Positions 39,554 through 47,520 of a stretch of 64,000 bases of DNA are shown here, one piece after another; within the stretch, counting starts at the first letter, position 1, and each line of letters starts with the position of its first letter. Source of the stretch: Verrucosispora sp. NA02020. Lineage in GTDB: Bacteria; Actinomycetota; Actinomycetes; Mycobacteriales; Micromonosporaceae. The notes beneath the pieces are model-generated. The model did no database searches. It was not told the DNA's origin and was given only the letters and a program-made list of their open reading frames with translations. The translations under genes were made by a program, and so were the position numbers. The stretch is taken from assembly GCF_013364215.1 (NCBI RefSeq), contig NZ_CP054923.1:1984001-2048000 (forward strand), read 5' to 3'.

Positions 39554-41599
39554 GTGACGCCTGCTGAGACCCGCGCCGCATCGCCGCCGAAACCCGACGT
39601 CGTGGCAGGCTCGCCGTCCGAACCCGTCACGCTGGGTGAGGGTACGCGCGACTCCGCGCTGCCGGACGACACCACGGACGCCCCCGTGGGCAACACGACA
39701 TCAACCGTCGACGCGGCACCTGCCGACCCGGTGGTGCCCGACGCGGCGCTCACTGTGGAGGCCGGTACGACCACGCCGGAGCCCGAGGTGCCGACCGAGG
39801 CGGTGGACCCGCCGGCGGGTGCCGTGGCGGCCGGCTCGGCCCCGTCGCGCTGGCGCCGGTTCCGCTGGACGCGGCGGCGGCAGGACCTGGCCGTCTTCGG
39901 CGGCTTTCTGCTCACCGCGATCTGGGTGACCAGCCAGATCTGGATGGACCCGGCCGGTCGGGTGGCCTCGCTCTACAGCAGCGACCCGGCGCAGGTGCAG
40001 TTCTTCCTCGCCCACTCGGTGCGGGTGGTGCTGCACGGGGAGTTCCCGTTCTTCACCGAGCAGTTCAACTATCCGGACGGCGTGAACCTGATGGCCAACA
40101 CGGCCATCCTGGCGCTGGGCATCCCGATGGTGCCGGTGACCCTGCTGTTCGGTCCCGCCGTCACCTTCGTGCTGCTGGTCACGCTCGCCCTCGCCGGCAC
40201 CGCCTCGGCCTGGTACTACGTGCTGTCCCGGCACGTGGTCAGCTACCCGCTGGCCGCGATCGTCGGCGGCTGGCTCTGCGGGTTCTCCCCCGCGATGCTG
40301 TCGCACGCCAGTTGGCATCCGAACATCATCAGCCAGTTCCTGCTGCCGTTCATCGTGTGGCGGGTCATGGTCATCACCCGCTCCACCCGGCCGTACCGGG
40401 ACGGCGCGCTGCTGGCCCTGCTGGTCACCGTGCAGGCGTTCATCAACGAGGAGATCCTGCTCTTCACCGCGATGGGCTGCGGCATCTTCCTGATCGCGAT
40501 GGTCGTCCAACGTCCCGGCCTCTGGTCGGCGGCCTGGCGCCCGCTGGGCAAGGCGGTGGCCACCTGCACGGTGATCGCGGGCGCACTGCTGGCGTACCCG
40601 CTCTACATCCAGTTCGCCGGGCCGATGGCGTACCACGGGCTCAGCGACGCGGTCCGCGACTACGGCAACGACATCGCCGCGTACTTCGCGCCGGGCTCGC
40701 CGACCATCGGCGGCAACCAGCGCGCCAACGTGAACCTGGCCCCGAACTACTCGGAGGAGAACGCCTTCTTCGGGTGGAGTCTGGCCCTGATCGCGGTCGG
40801 CATCGTGCTCTGGCTGCGCCGGGAGCTGCTGGTCCGCGCGTTGGCGGCGACCGCCGGGTTCTACGTCGTCCTCTCCCTCGGTGAGCGCATCACCTGGTGG
40901 GACCGGGAGCTGATGGTCGGCCCGTGGGAGTGGCTGGTCCGGCTGCCGCTGCTCGACGCGGTGGTGCCGACCCGGTTCGGCATGATCGTCAGCGTGGTGG
41001 TGGCGATCCTGCTGGCGCTCGCCATCGAGCGCAGCCGCACGCTGAAGCTGGACCGGCAGGTGGTGCGGACGCTGACCGTGGCCGGTCTGGTGCTCGCCCT
41101 GCTGCCGATCGCCCCGATGCCGCTGCCGATGACCTCCCGACCGCCGGTGCCGGACTTCATCACCTCGGACCGCTGGCGCGCCTACGTCGGGCCGGACCAG
41201 ACGCTGGTCCCCATCCCGGTGCCGAGCATGGGCAACACCCACGGGATGCGCTGGGCCGCCTCGACGAATCTCGACTTCAAGATGCCCGGCGGCTACTTCC
41301 TGGCCCCGCGCAACGCCACCACCGGTGACCCCGGCCGCTTCAACGGGCGGCCCAGCGGCGTCGGCAAGCTGCTGGAGGAGGTCGCCACGACCGGCCGTAC
41401 GCCGGAACTGGACGACCGTCAGCGGCGGCGCTCCCTGGACGAGCTGCGGCACTGGAAGGCGGCCGTGCTGGTGCTGCCGCTGCGCCAGCCGCACTCGGAG
41501 CCGCTGCGGCAGACCGTCGAGCAGTTGGTCGGCCCGGCCCGGCAGGAGCTGGACGTCTGGGTGTGGGACGTACGGCCGTTGACCGCTCCGACGGGCTGA
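39554..41599 (+). CDS. GT-C-like multi-pass membrane protein, paralog 1
   Basis: A 681-residue protein. A long disordered Pro/Thr/Glu-rich N-terminus (1-105) precedes about twelve membrane spans, then an extracytoplasmic C-terminal domain (about 525-681). The first large loop has YSSDPAQVQFFLAHSV and NYPDGVNLMANTAILAL; the acidic residue in the first loop is the hallmark of GT-C polyprenyl-phosphate sugar transferases. Shared with two paralogs here: FINEEILLFTA, EENAFFGW, PTRFG and the closing LDVWVWDVRPL. Probably a glycosyltransferase of the cell envelope, but donor and acceptor are unknown. Its stop overlaps the next start (TGATG). Confidence 0.7.
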   Translation: MTPAETRAASPPKPDVVAGSPSEPVTLGEGTRDSALPDDTTDAPVGNTTSTVDAAPADPVVPDAALTVEAGTTTPEPEVPTEAVDPPAGAVAAGSAPSRWRRFRWTRRRQDLAVFGGFLLTAIWVTSQIWMDPAGRVASLYSSDPAQVQFFLAHSVRVVLHGEFPFFTEQFNYPDGVNLMANTAILALGIPMVPVTLLFGPAVTFVLLVTLALAGTASAWYYVLSRHVVSYPLAAIVGGWLCGFSPAMLSHASWHPNIISQFLLPFIVWRVMVITRSTRPYRDGALLALLVTVQAFINEEILLFTAMGCGIFLIAMVVQRPGLWSAAWRPLGKAVATCTVIAGALLAYPLYIQFAGPMAYHGLSDAVRDYGNDIAAYFAPGSPTIGGNQRANVNLAPNYSEENAFFGWSLALIAVGIVLWLRRELLVRALAATAGFYVVLSLGERITWWDRELMVGPWEWLVRLPLLDAVVPTRFGMIVSVVVAILLALAIERSRTLKLDRQVVRTLTVAGLVLALLPIAPMPLPMTSRPPVPDFITSDRWRAYVGPDQTLVPIPVPSMGNTHGMRWAASTNLDFKMPGGYFLAPRNATTGDPGRFNGRPSGVGKLLEEVATTGRTPELDDRQRRRSLDELRHWKAAVLVLPLRQPHSEPLRQTVEQLVGPARQELDVWVWDVRPLTAPTG

Positions 41600-43395
41600 T
41601 GGTCGTCGGCACCGCCGACCGTACCGCCGAGGTGGCGTCGCGCCGGTGGCTGCCGGCGCGTACCCCGGACGTGGCGGTGCCGGTCGGCTACCTCGCGCTG
41701 GCGGTGTGGCTGACCCACCGCCAGTGGGGTCGCCCGGACCGGCTGTTCCACCAGGCCGGTGACCAGATCCTCTTCGAGTGGATGCTGGCCCGCGCGGCCC
41801 GTGCCGTGGCCGGGCTGGAGAACCCGCTGTGGAGCGACGCGTTGAACGCGCCCGGCGGGGTGAACCTGATGGCGAACACCTCGGTGCTCGGCCTCGGCGT
41901 TCCGCTGGCCCCGGTCACGCTGCTGCTCGGGTCGCAGGCCGCCTTCGTCGTCGCGGTGGTGCTCTGCCTCGCCGGCACCGCGACCGCCTGGTACGTGCTG
42001 CTGCGCCGCCGCATGGTCGATGCCTGGCCGGCCGCCGCCGTCGGGGGCCTGGTCTGCGGTTTCGCGCCCGGGATGATCGCCCAGGCCGGTACGCACCTGC
42101 ACATGGCCGCCCAGTTCCTGGTGCCGCTGATCCTGGCGCTGGTGTTCCGCCCCGAGCCGGGCGGCCGGGTGTGGCGGCACGGGGTGCTGCTCGGGCTGGT
42201 CGTGACGTACCAGGTCTTCCTCGGTGAGGAGGTGCTCCTCTTCGTGGCGCTGGCCGCCGGCGTGCTCGTCGGCGCGTACGCGATCGCCGACCCGTCGGCC
42301 GCCCGTCGGCTCGCCCCGTCGACGGCCGGGCGGATCGGGGTCGGTGCGCTGGTGGCGGGGGTGCTGCTGGCGTACCCGCTGTGGTTCCAGTTCTTCGGGC
42401 CGGGCCACTACCGGGGGATGCCGTTCCACGCGTACAGCTACCAGTTGGACGCGGCGTCGTTCACCCGGTTCGCCCGGCAGACGCTGTTCGGCGTGGACCG
42501 TCCGCCCGGCCTGCTGGCGCCCAACCCGACCGAGGAGAACTCGTTCTTCGGCGTCGGGCTGCTCCTGCTGGCCGTGGTCGTCGCGGTCTGGCTCCGGCGT
42601 CGACCACTGGTCCGCGCGCTGGCCGCCTGTGGGCTGGTGTTCGCCCTGCTCTCCCTCGGTCCCCGGGTACGCCTCGACGGGCGCGCCACCGACCTGCCCG
42701 GGCCGTACCGGCTGATCGCCGAACTGCCGTTGCTCGACCACGTGGTGCCGGCCCGGTTCGCGCTGGTCTGCATCCCGGTGCTGGGCGTCCTGGTCGCGCT
42801 CGGAGTGGACCGCTGGGTGCGGCGGACAGCCGTCGACACCGCGCCCGCCCGGCCCCGACGACGTGCGACGGTCCGCCTTGTCGGGGCCGCCGCGCTGGCC
42901 GTCGCGCTGCTGCCGCTGGTGCCGACCCCGATCCGTACCGTGTCGAGCCGGCCGGTGCCGGCGTTCGTCGCCGACGGCACCTGGCGGACGTACCTGCCGG
43001 CGGGCCGCACGCTGGTGCCGGTGCCCCCGGTGACCAACGCCGGCCGCAGTCCGGGCATGCTCTGGTCGGCGCGGACCGGACTGGCCTTCACCGCGCCGGG
43101 CGGCTTCTTCATCGGCCCCCACGCCCCGGGCGACCCGACGGCCCGGTGGGGCGCCCCGGACCGGCCGACCTCGCTGCTGCTGCGGCGGGTGGCGGAGACC
43201 GGCGTGGTGCCGCCGATCACCGAGACGGACCGCCGGCAGGCGGTGGCGGACCTGCGGCACTGGCGGGCGGCCGTCGTCGTGCAGGGCGGGCTGCACCACG
43301 GCGACCCGGTGCGGCACACCGTGGAGGCGCTGCTCGGCCCGCCCCGGGAGATCGACGGCGCGCTGGTCTGGGACGTCCGCCCGTTCGTCGGCTGA
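41599..43395 (+). CDS. GT-C-like multi-pass membrane protein, paralog 2
   Basis: A 598-residue paralog of the preceding protein, without the long N-terminal tail. It has HQAGDQILFEWMLARAA, NAPGGVNLMANTSVLGLGVP, VFLGEEVLLFVALAA, TEENSFFGVG, PARFALVC and the ending GALVWDVRPF. The ATG at 41599 overlaps the TGA of paralog 1 by one base; GTG at 41563 would overlap it by 37 bases. Predicted about eleven to twelve spans and an outer C-terminal domain. Tandem duplication with the upstream gene is likely. Confidence 0.7.
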   Translation: MVVGTADRTAEVASRRWLPARTPDVAVPVGYLALAVWLTHRQWGRPDRLFHQAGDQILFEWMLARAARAVAGLENPLWSDALNAPGGVNLMANTSVLGLGVPLAPVTLLLGSQAAFVVAVVLCLAGTATAWYVLLRRRMVDAWPAAAVGGLVCGFAPGMIAQAGTHLHMAAQFLVPLILALVFRPEPGGRVWRHGVLLGLVVTYQVFLGEEVLLFVALAAGVLVGAYAIADPSAARRLAPSTAGRIGVGALVAGVLLAYPLWFQFFGPGHYRGMPFHAYSYQLDAASFTRFARQTLFGVDRPPGLLAPNPTEENSFFGVGLLLLAVVVAVWLRRRPLVRALAACGLVFALLSLGPRVRLDGRATDLPGPYRLIAELPLLDHVVPARFALVCIPVLGVLVALGVDRWVRRTAVDTAPARPRRRATVRLVGAAALAVALLPLVPTPIRTVSSRPVPAFVADGTWRTYLPAGRTLVPVPPVTNAGRSPGMLWSARTGLAFTAPGGFFIGPHAPGDPTARWGAPDRPTSLLLRRVAETGVVPPITETDRRQAVADLRHWRAAVVVQGGLHHGDPVRHTVEALLGPPREIDGALVWDVRPFVG

Positions 43396-43443
43396 GGTGC
43401 GCCCGCGCCGGTCGCCTCTCCGCCGGATGGCAGACTCGTCGGG

Positions 43444-44109
43444 GTGAGCGACGTGGCCGCGACGCCGATGGACGGTGAGCTGGAGAGTGTCAGTCTGGTG
43501 GACCTCGCCGTCTCCCGGCTGACCCGGGAACTCCTCAGCGGACGGAGCGAGCCGGGTGAGCGCCTGGTGGAGGAGCAGTTGACCCGGCGGCTGGGGATCA
43601 GCCGGGCGCCGTTACGCGAGGCGTTGCGCCTGCTGGCGCAGCGGGGGTTGGTCGAGCACGTGCCCCGGCGCGGGGTCCGCGTCGCCACCCTCTCCGACCG
43701 GGACGTGCAGGAACTGTACGAGGTGCGCGACGTGCTGGAGCGGTTCGCGGTCCGGGCAGCGATCCCGGTGGGCCGGGAGAGCGACCTGGTCGGGTTGCGG
43801 GCGGCGCTGGACCGGATGCGGGAGGCGACGCGCGCGGGTGACCGGTTGGCGGTCGCCGAGTCGCACCGCGCGTTCCACGTCGCGTTGGTGGCGCTGGCCG
43901 GCAACCGTCAGCTCTCCGGGGTGTACGACTCGATCCTGGTGAAGTTGCAGCTCTACATGGCCATCAACCTGCGCCGCGAGGCGGAGCAGGCGCAACCCCT
44001 GGACGGTGTGCACCGGCACGAGCGGCTCTTCGAGGCGGTGGCCGGGGGAGACCCGGAGGTGGTCCTCGCCGCTCTCTCGGTGCACGGAGCGCGGTCGTAC
44101 CTGGGGTAG
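43444..44109 (+). CDS. GntR family regulator (FCD type)
   Basis: A 221-residue transcription factor. Residues 20-85 form the GntR winged helix (LTRRLGISRAPLREALRLLAQRGLVEHV) and 95-215 an FCD ligand-binding domain with the metal/ligand pattern RDVLERFAVR and SHRAFHVALVALAGN and HRHERLFEAV. GTG at 43444 follows CAGACT by eight bases, suggesting a leaderless start. It lies directly upstream of the allophanate hydrolase gene in the same direction, and is the natural regulator of that operon, probably sensing a pathway intermediate. Confidence 0.87.
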   Translation: MSDVAATPMDGELESVSLVDLAVSRLTRELLSGRSEPGERLVEEQLTRRLGISRAPLREALRLLAQRGLVEHVPRRGVRVATLSDRDVQELYEVRDVLERFAVRAAIPVGRESDLVGLRAALDRMREATRAGDRLAVAESHRAFHVALVALAGNRQLSGVYDSILVKLQLYMAINLRREAEQAQPLDGVHRHERLFEAVAGGDPEVVLAALSVHGARSYLG

Positions 44110-44169
44110 CGGATCGGGAGCGGCGTCATGCCGTCGTTACGTTCGGCGTCGGCTCTCGAAACAGAACGG

Positions 44170-44180
44170 TCGACAATCGA
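44170..44180. promoter_or_regulatory. Possible GntR operator TCGACAATCGA
   Basis: Palindromic TCGA arms spaced by CAA, four bases before the allophanate hydrolase ATG. It fits the general TNGT..ACNA style of FCD-GntR sites only loosely, but lies just where the upstream GntR gene would be expected to act. Confidence 0.35.
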
Positions 44181-44184
44181 CTGT

Positions 44185-46098
44185 ATGCCGGAGCGGATCG
44201 GATCGATCTCGGAATTGCGGTCGGCGTACCGCGAGCACCGTCTCACCCCCGTCGACCTGACCGAGACCGTCCTCGAAGGACTGGCCGGTCGAGCCGGTGA
44301 ACCGGTCTGGATCAGCACCGTGTCCCCCGACGACCTGCGGGCCCGTGCCGCCGTACTGGCCGACACCGACCCGCAGACACTGCCGCTGTACGGGATCCCG
44401 TTCGCGGTGAAGGACAACATCGACGTCGCCGGCATGGTCACCACGGCCGGCTGCCCCGACTTCGGGTACCGCGCCACCGAGGACGCACCGGTGGTACGCC
44501 GGCTCCTCGACGCCGGTGCCCTGCTGGTCGGCAAGACCAACCTCGACCAGTTCGCCACCGGCCTGACCGGCTCGCGATCCCCGTACGGCAGCGTCGAGAG
44601 CGTGTTCGGTGGCGGTCTCGTCTCCGGCGGGTCCAGCTCCGGCTCGGCGGTCGCGGTCGCCACCGGTCAGGTCACCTTCGCCCTCGGCACGGACACCGCC
44701 GGCTCCGGCCGGGTTCCGGCCGCGCTGAACGGGATCGTCGGCCTCAAACCCACCCGAGGGCTGCTCAGCACCGCCGGTGTGGTGCCGGCCTGCCGCTCGC
44801 TGGACTGCGTCTCGGTCTTCGCCACCGACGTCGCGGACGCCACGGAGGTGCTGCACGCCGCTCGCGCCGTGACCACAGCCGACCCCTGGGGACGTCCACT
44901 GCCGGCCGCGAGTCTGGCGTCCCGGGCACCGGAGACGCTCCGCCTCGGCGTACCCCGGACCGCAGACCTGGAGTTCTTCGGCGATGCCGGGCAGGCGGTC
45001 CGGTTCGCGGCCGGCGTGCACCGCCTGCGGGACCTGGTCGACACCGTGCGGCAGGTGCCGCTGGCTCCCTTCCTGGCTGCCGGAGACCTCCTCTACCAGG
45101 GCCCCTGGGTGGCCGAGCGGCTCGCCGGGCTGGACGACTTCCTGCGGACGCATCCGGAGTCGGTCCTCCCGGTCACCCGGACCGTGTTGGAGACCGGGCG
45201 GCGTTACGACGCCGTCGACGCCTTCCGGGGCCGACACCGGCTCCGTGAGTTGCGGGCCGAGGTCGACCGGTGGTGGCAGGAGATGGACGTGCTGGTGGTG
45301 CCGACCGTCGGCACCACCTTCACGCTCGCGGAGGTCGCCGAGGACCCGATCGGACGCAACGCGGTACTCGGCCGGTACACCCAGTTCGCGAACCTGCTCG
45401 ACCTGGCGGCGGTGACCGTGCCGAACGGATTCACCGCCGACGGTCGACCGGCCAGCCTGACCCTGATCGGCCCGGCCTTCAGCGACACCACACTGGCCCG
45501 GCTCGCCGCCGCCTGTGCCGGAGCCGACGCGCACCCGGTGGCCGAGAGCACGTCGGGCAACGGGGCCGCGCCGCCGATCCGGGGAGGTGGGGTACCGACA
45601 GGCCGCAGGGAGGTGCTGATCGCCGTGGTCGGGCGGCACCTGAGCGGGGAGTCGCGCAACACCGACCTGACCGACCTCGGGGCCACCCTCGCCGGCACCA
45701 CCCGCACCGCACCGCTCTACCGGCTGTACCGGATGCCGACCCCGGACGGCGAAGGATTGCCCGGCCTGGTCCGGGTCGCCTCAGCCACCCCCGACGGTCA
45801 CGGAATCGAAGTCGAACTCTGGTCGCTGCCGACCTCGGCAGTGGGCGGATTCCTGGCCGGGGTGCCGGCCCCGCTCTCGCTCGGCTGGGTGCGGCTGCAC
45901 GACGGGCGGCACGTGCTCGGGTTCCTCTGCGAGGCGTACGCGGCCGGCCCGGAGGCCGAGGACATCAGCGCCACCGGTGGGTGGCGCGCGTACCGGCGGT
46001 TGACGTGTAAGGAGGGGTCCCCTGCTAACGCCTCGTGCATAGCAGGGGACCCCTCCTCACACCGCCGCCCGACGGTCAACGGCGGCGACGCCGCCTGA
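44185..46098 (+). CDS. atzF: Allophanate hydrolase
   Basis: A 637-residue amidase-signature enzyme that hydrolyses allophanate to ammonia and CO2. The amidase domain (1-440) has the Ser-cisSer-Lys triad K76 (FAVKDNID), S150 (GGSSSGS) and S174 (TDTAGSGRVPAA), spaced exactly like AtzF of Pseudomonas ADP (74 and 24 residues). A C-terminal AGH-type domain (about 465-600) follows. The natural end should be near WRAYRR; a family A hairpin inserted there lets the frame run on for about 35 extra residues (LTCKEGSPANASCIAG onward). No SD before ATG 44185; an ATG at 44128 with GGGAG upstream is an alternative. First enzyme gene of the proposed triuret/biuret operon. Confidence 0.88.
   Translation: MPERIGSISELRSAYREHRLTPVDLTETVLEGLAGRAGEPVWISTVSPDDLRARAAVLADTDPQTLPLYGIPFAVKDNIDVAGMVTTAGCPDFGYRATEDAPVVRRLLDAGALLVGKTNLDQFATGLTGSRSPYGSVESVFGGGLVSGGSSSGSAVAVATGQVTFALGTDTAGSGRVPAALNGIVGLKPTRGLLSTAGVVPACRSLDCVSVFATDVADATEVLHAARAVTTADPWGRPLPAASLASRAPETLRLGVPRTADLEFFGDAGQAVRFAAGVHRLRDLVDTVRQVPLAPFLAAGDLLYQGPWVAERLAGLDDFLRTHPESVLPVTRTVLETGRRYDAVDAFRGRHRLRELRAEVDRWWQEMDVLVVPTVGTTFTLAEVAEDPIGRNAVLGRYTQFANLLDLAAVTVPNGFTADGRPASLTLIGPAFSDTTLARLAAACAGADAHPVAESTSGNGAAPPIRGGGVPTGRREVLIAVVGRHLSGESRNTDLTDLGATLAGTTRTAPLYRLYRMPTPDGEGLPGLVRVASATPDGHGIEVELWSLPTSAVGGFLAGVPAPLSLGWVRLHDGRHVLGFLCEAYAAGPEAEDISATGGWRAYRRLTCKEGSPANASCIAGDPSSHRRPTVNGGDAA
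46010..46057. repeat. Dispersed hairpin repeat (family A), copy 2
   Basis: Perfect 18-base stem (46010-46027 / 46040-46057) with 12-base loop ACGCCTCGTGCA. Unlike copies 1 and 3 its TAA is out of frame with the upstream gene, so the allophanate hydrolase frame reads through the whole element and stops 38 bases beyond. Confidence 0.85.
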
Positions 46099-46115
46099 GC
46101 AGGACAGGAGGAGCG

Positions 46116-46805
46116 ATGGCAACGATCGGTCCGGTACCGGCGAACCCCTACCCGTGGCCGTACGACGGCACGGTCGACACCGTGCGTACCGCACTGCTCT
46201 GCGTGGACTGGCAGACCGACTTCTGCGGGCCGGGCGGCTACGTCGACGCGATGGGCTACGACATCGGCCTCACCCGGGCCGGCCTGCCGGCTACCGCCCG
46301 GCTGCTGACGCACGTCCGTTCGCTCGGCATGCTGGTCGTGCACACCCGTGAGGGACACGACCCCGACCTGTCCGACCTGCCGCCGAACAAGCGCTGGCGC
46401 TCGGCCCGGATCGGCGCCGAGATCGGCGGAGCCGGGCCCTGCGGCCGGATCCTCGTCAAGGGCGAACCGGGATGGGAGATCGTGCCCGAGGTCGCCCCGG
46501 CCCCCGGCGAGGTGGTCGTGGACAAGCCGGGCAAAGGCGCCTTCTATGCCACCAACCTGGACCTGGTGCTGCGTACCCGGGGCATCACCCACCTGATCCT
46601 CACCGGCATCACCACCGACGTCTGCGTGCACACCACGATGCGCGAGGCGAACGACCGGGGCTACGAGTGCCTGATCCTGTCGGACTGCACCGGCGCCACC
46701 GACAAGGGCAATCACGAGGCCGCCCTGCACATGGTGACCATGCAGGGCGGCGTCTTCGGCTGCGTGGCCACCTCCGACGACGTCATCGCCGCCACGACCG
46801 GGTGA
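46116..46805 (+). CDS. Cysteine hydrolase, biuret/triuret hydrolase-like (1)
   Basis: A 229-residue isochorismatase-fold amidohydrolase with triad D31 (LCVDWQTDF), K137 (VDKPGKGAF) and C170 (TTDVCVHTT). Spacing of Lys and Cys (33) equals that of BiuH and RutB. ATG 46116 follows AGGAGG. It lies nine bases before a second member of the same family, with allophanate hydrolase upstream. In known pathways biuret hydrolase gives allophanate and triuret hydrolase (TrtA) gives carboxybiuret; which of the pair does which cannot be decided here. The substrate loop GGPGGY-type sequence (CGPGGYVDAMGYDIG) differs from the second protein. Confidence 0.8.
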   Translation: MATIGPVPANPYPWPYDGTVDTVRTALLCVDWQTDFCGPGGYVDAMGYDIGLTRAGLPATARLLTHVRSLGMLVVHTREGHDPDLSDLPPNKRWRSARIGAEIGGAGPCGRILVKGEPGWEIVPEVAPAPGEVVVDKPGKGAFYATNLDLVLRTRGITHLILTGITTDVCVHTTMREANDRGYECLILSDCTGATDKGNHEAALHMVTMQGGVFGCVATSDDVIAATTG

Positions 46806-46814
46806 GGTGGACCA

Positions 46815-47507
46815 ATGCCGACCATCGCCGCCGCGCGACCCTTCCCGTACACCTTCGACCTCACGACCACGGCGCTGCTCGTCATCGACATGCAGCGCGA
46901 CTTCCTGGAACCGGGCGGTTTCGGCGAGAGCCTGGGTAACGACGTCAGCCGGCTGCGGCGCACCATCGCGCCGCTGGGCGCGCTGCTGGCCGCCGCCCGT
47001 GCCGCCGGCATGACCGTCGTGCACACCCGCGAAGGCCACCTGCCGGACCTCTCCGACTGCCCACCGGCCAAGCTCCAGCGGGGTGCCCCCCGCATGCGCA
47101 TCGGCGACCCCGGGCCCAACGGCCGGATCCTGATCCGGGGCGAGTACGGCCACGACATCGTCGACGAGCTGGCGCCGCTGCCCGGCGAGCCGGTCGTCGA
47201 CAAGCCAGGCAAGGGCGCCTTCCACGCCACCGGCCTGGGGGACCTGCTCGCCGAACAGAAGATCGACAGTCTCCTGGTCACCGGTGTCACCACCGAGGTG
47301 TGCGTGCACACCACCGTCCGGGAGGCGAACGACCGCGGGTACGAGTGCCTCGTGCTCGCCGACTGCGTCGGGTCCTACTTCCCGGAGTTCCACCGGGCCG
47401 GACTCGACATGATCGCCGCCCAGGGCGGCATCTTCGGCTGGGTGGCCGACTCGACGGACGTACTCGCCGTGCTGCCCACCACCCCCTCGTCGTACGCCTC
47501 CTCCTGA
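46815..47507 (+). CDS. Cysteine hydrolase, biuret/triuret hydrolase-like (2)
   Basis: A 230-residue paralog of the preceding protein with triad D25 (LVIDMQRDF), K130 ([14 protein letters not shown]) and C163 ([17 protein letters not shown]). The two share the long C-terminal GYECLVL/ILSDC segment and IFGW/IFGC ending, so they probably arose by tandem duplication followed by divergence. Here position [18 protein letters not shown] differs clearly from CTGATDKGNHEAALHMV of the first, in a region near the active site, consistent with different substrates. ATG with GAGGTGG upstream. Confidence 0.8.
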   Translation: MPTIAAARPFPYTFDLTTTALLVIDMQRDFLEPGGFGESLGNDVSRLRRTIAPLGALLAAARAAGMTVVHTREGHLPDLSDCPPAKLQRGAPRMRIGDPGPNGRILIRGEYGHDIVDELAPLPGEPVVDKPGKGAFHATGLGDLLAEQKIDSLLVTGVTTEVCVHTTVREANDRGYECLVLADCVGSYFPEFHRAGLDMIAAQGGIFGWVADSTDVLAVLPTTPSSYASS

Positions 47508-47520
47508 CCGGGAGCAGCCC

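Noticed and set aside
44128..44184. Longer N-terminus for the allophanate hydrolase
   Set aside because: The extra 19 residues have no counterpart in the family, though the better SD at 44128 means it cannot be fully excluded.
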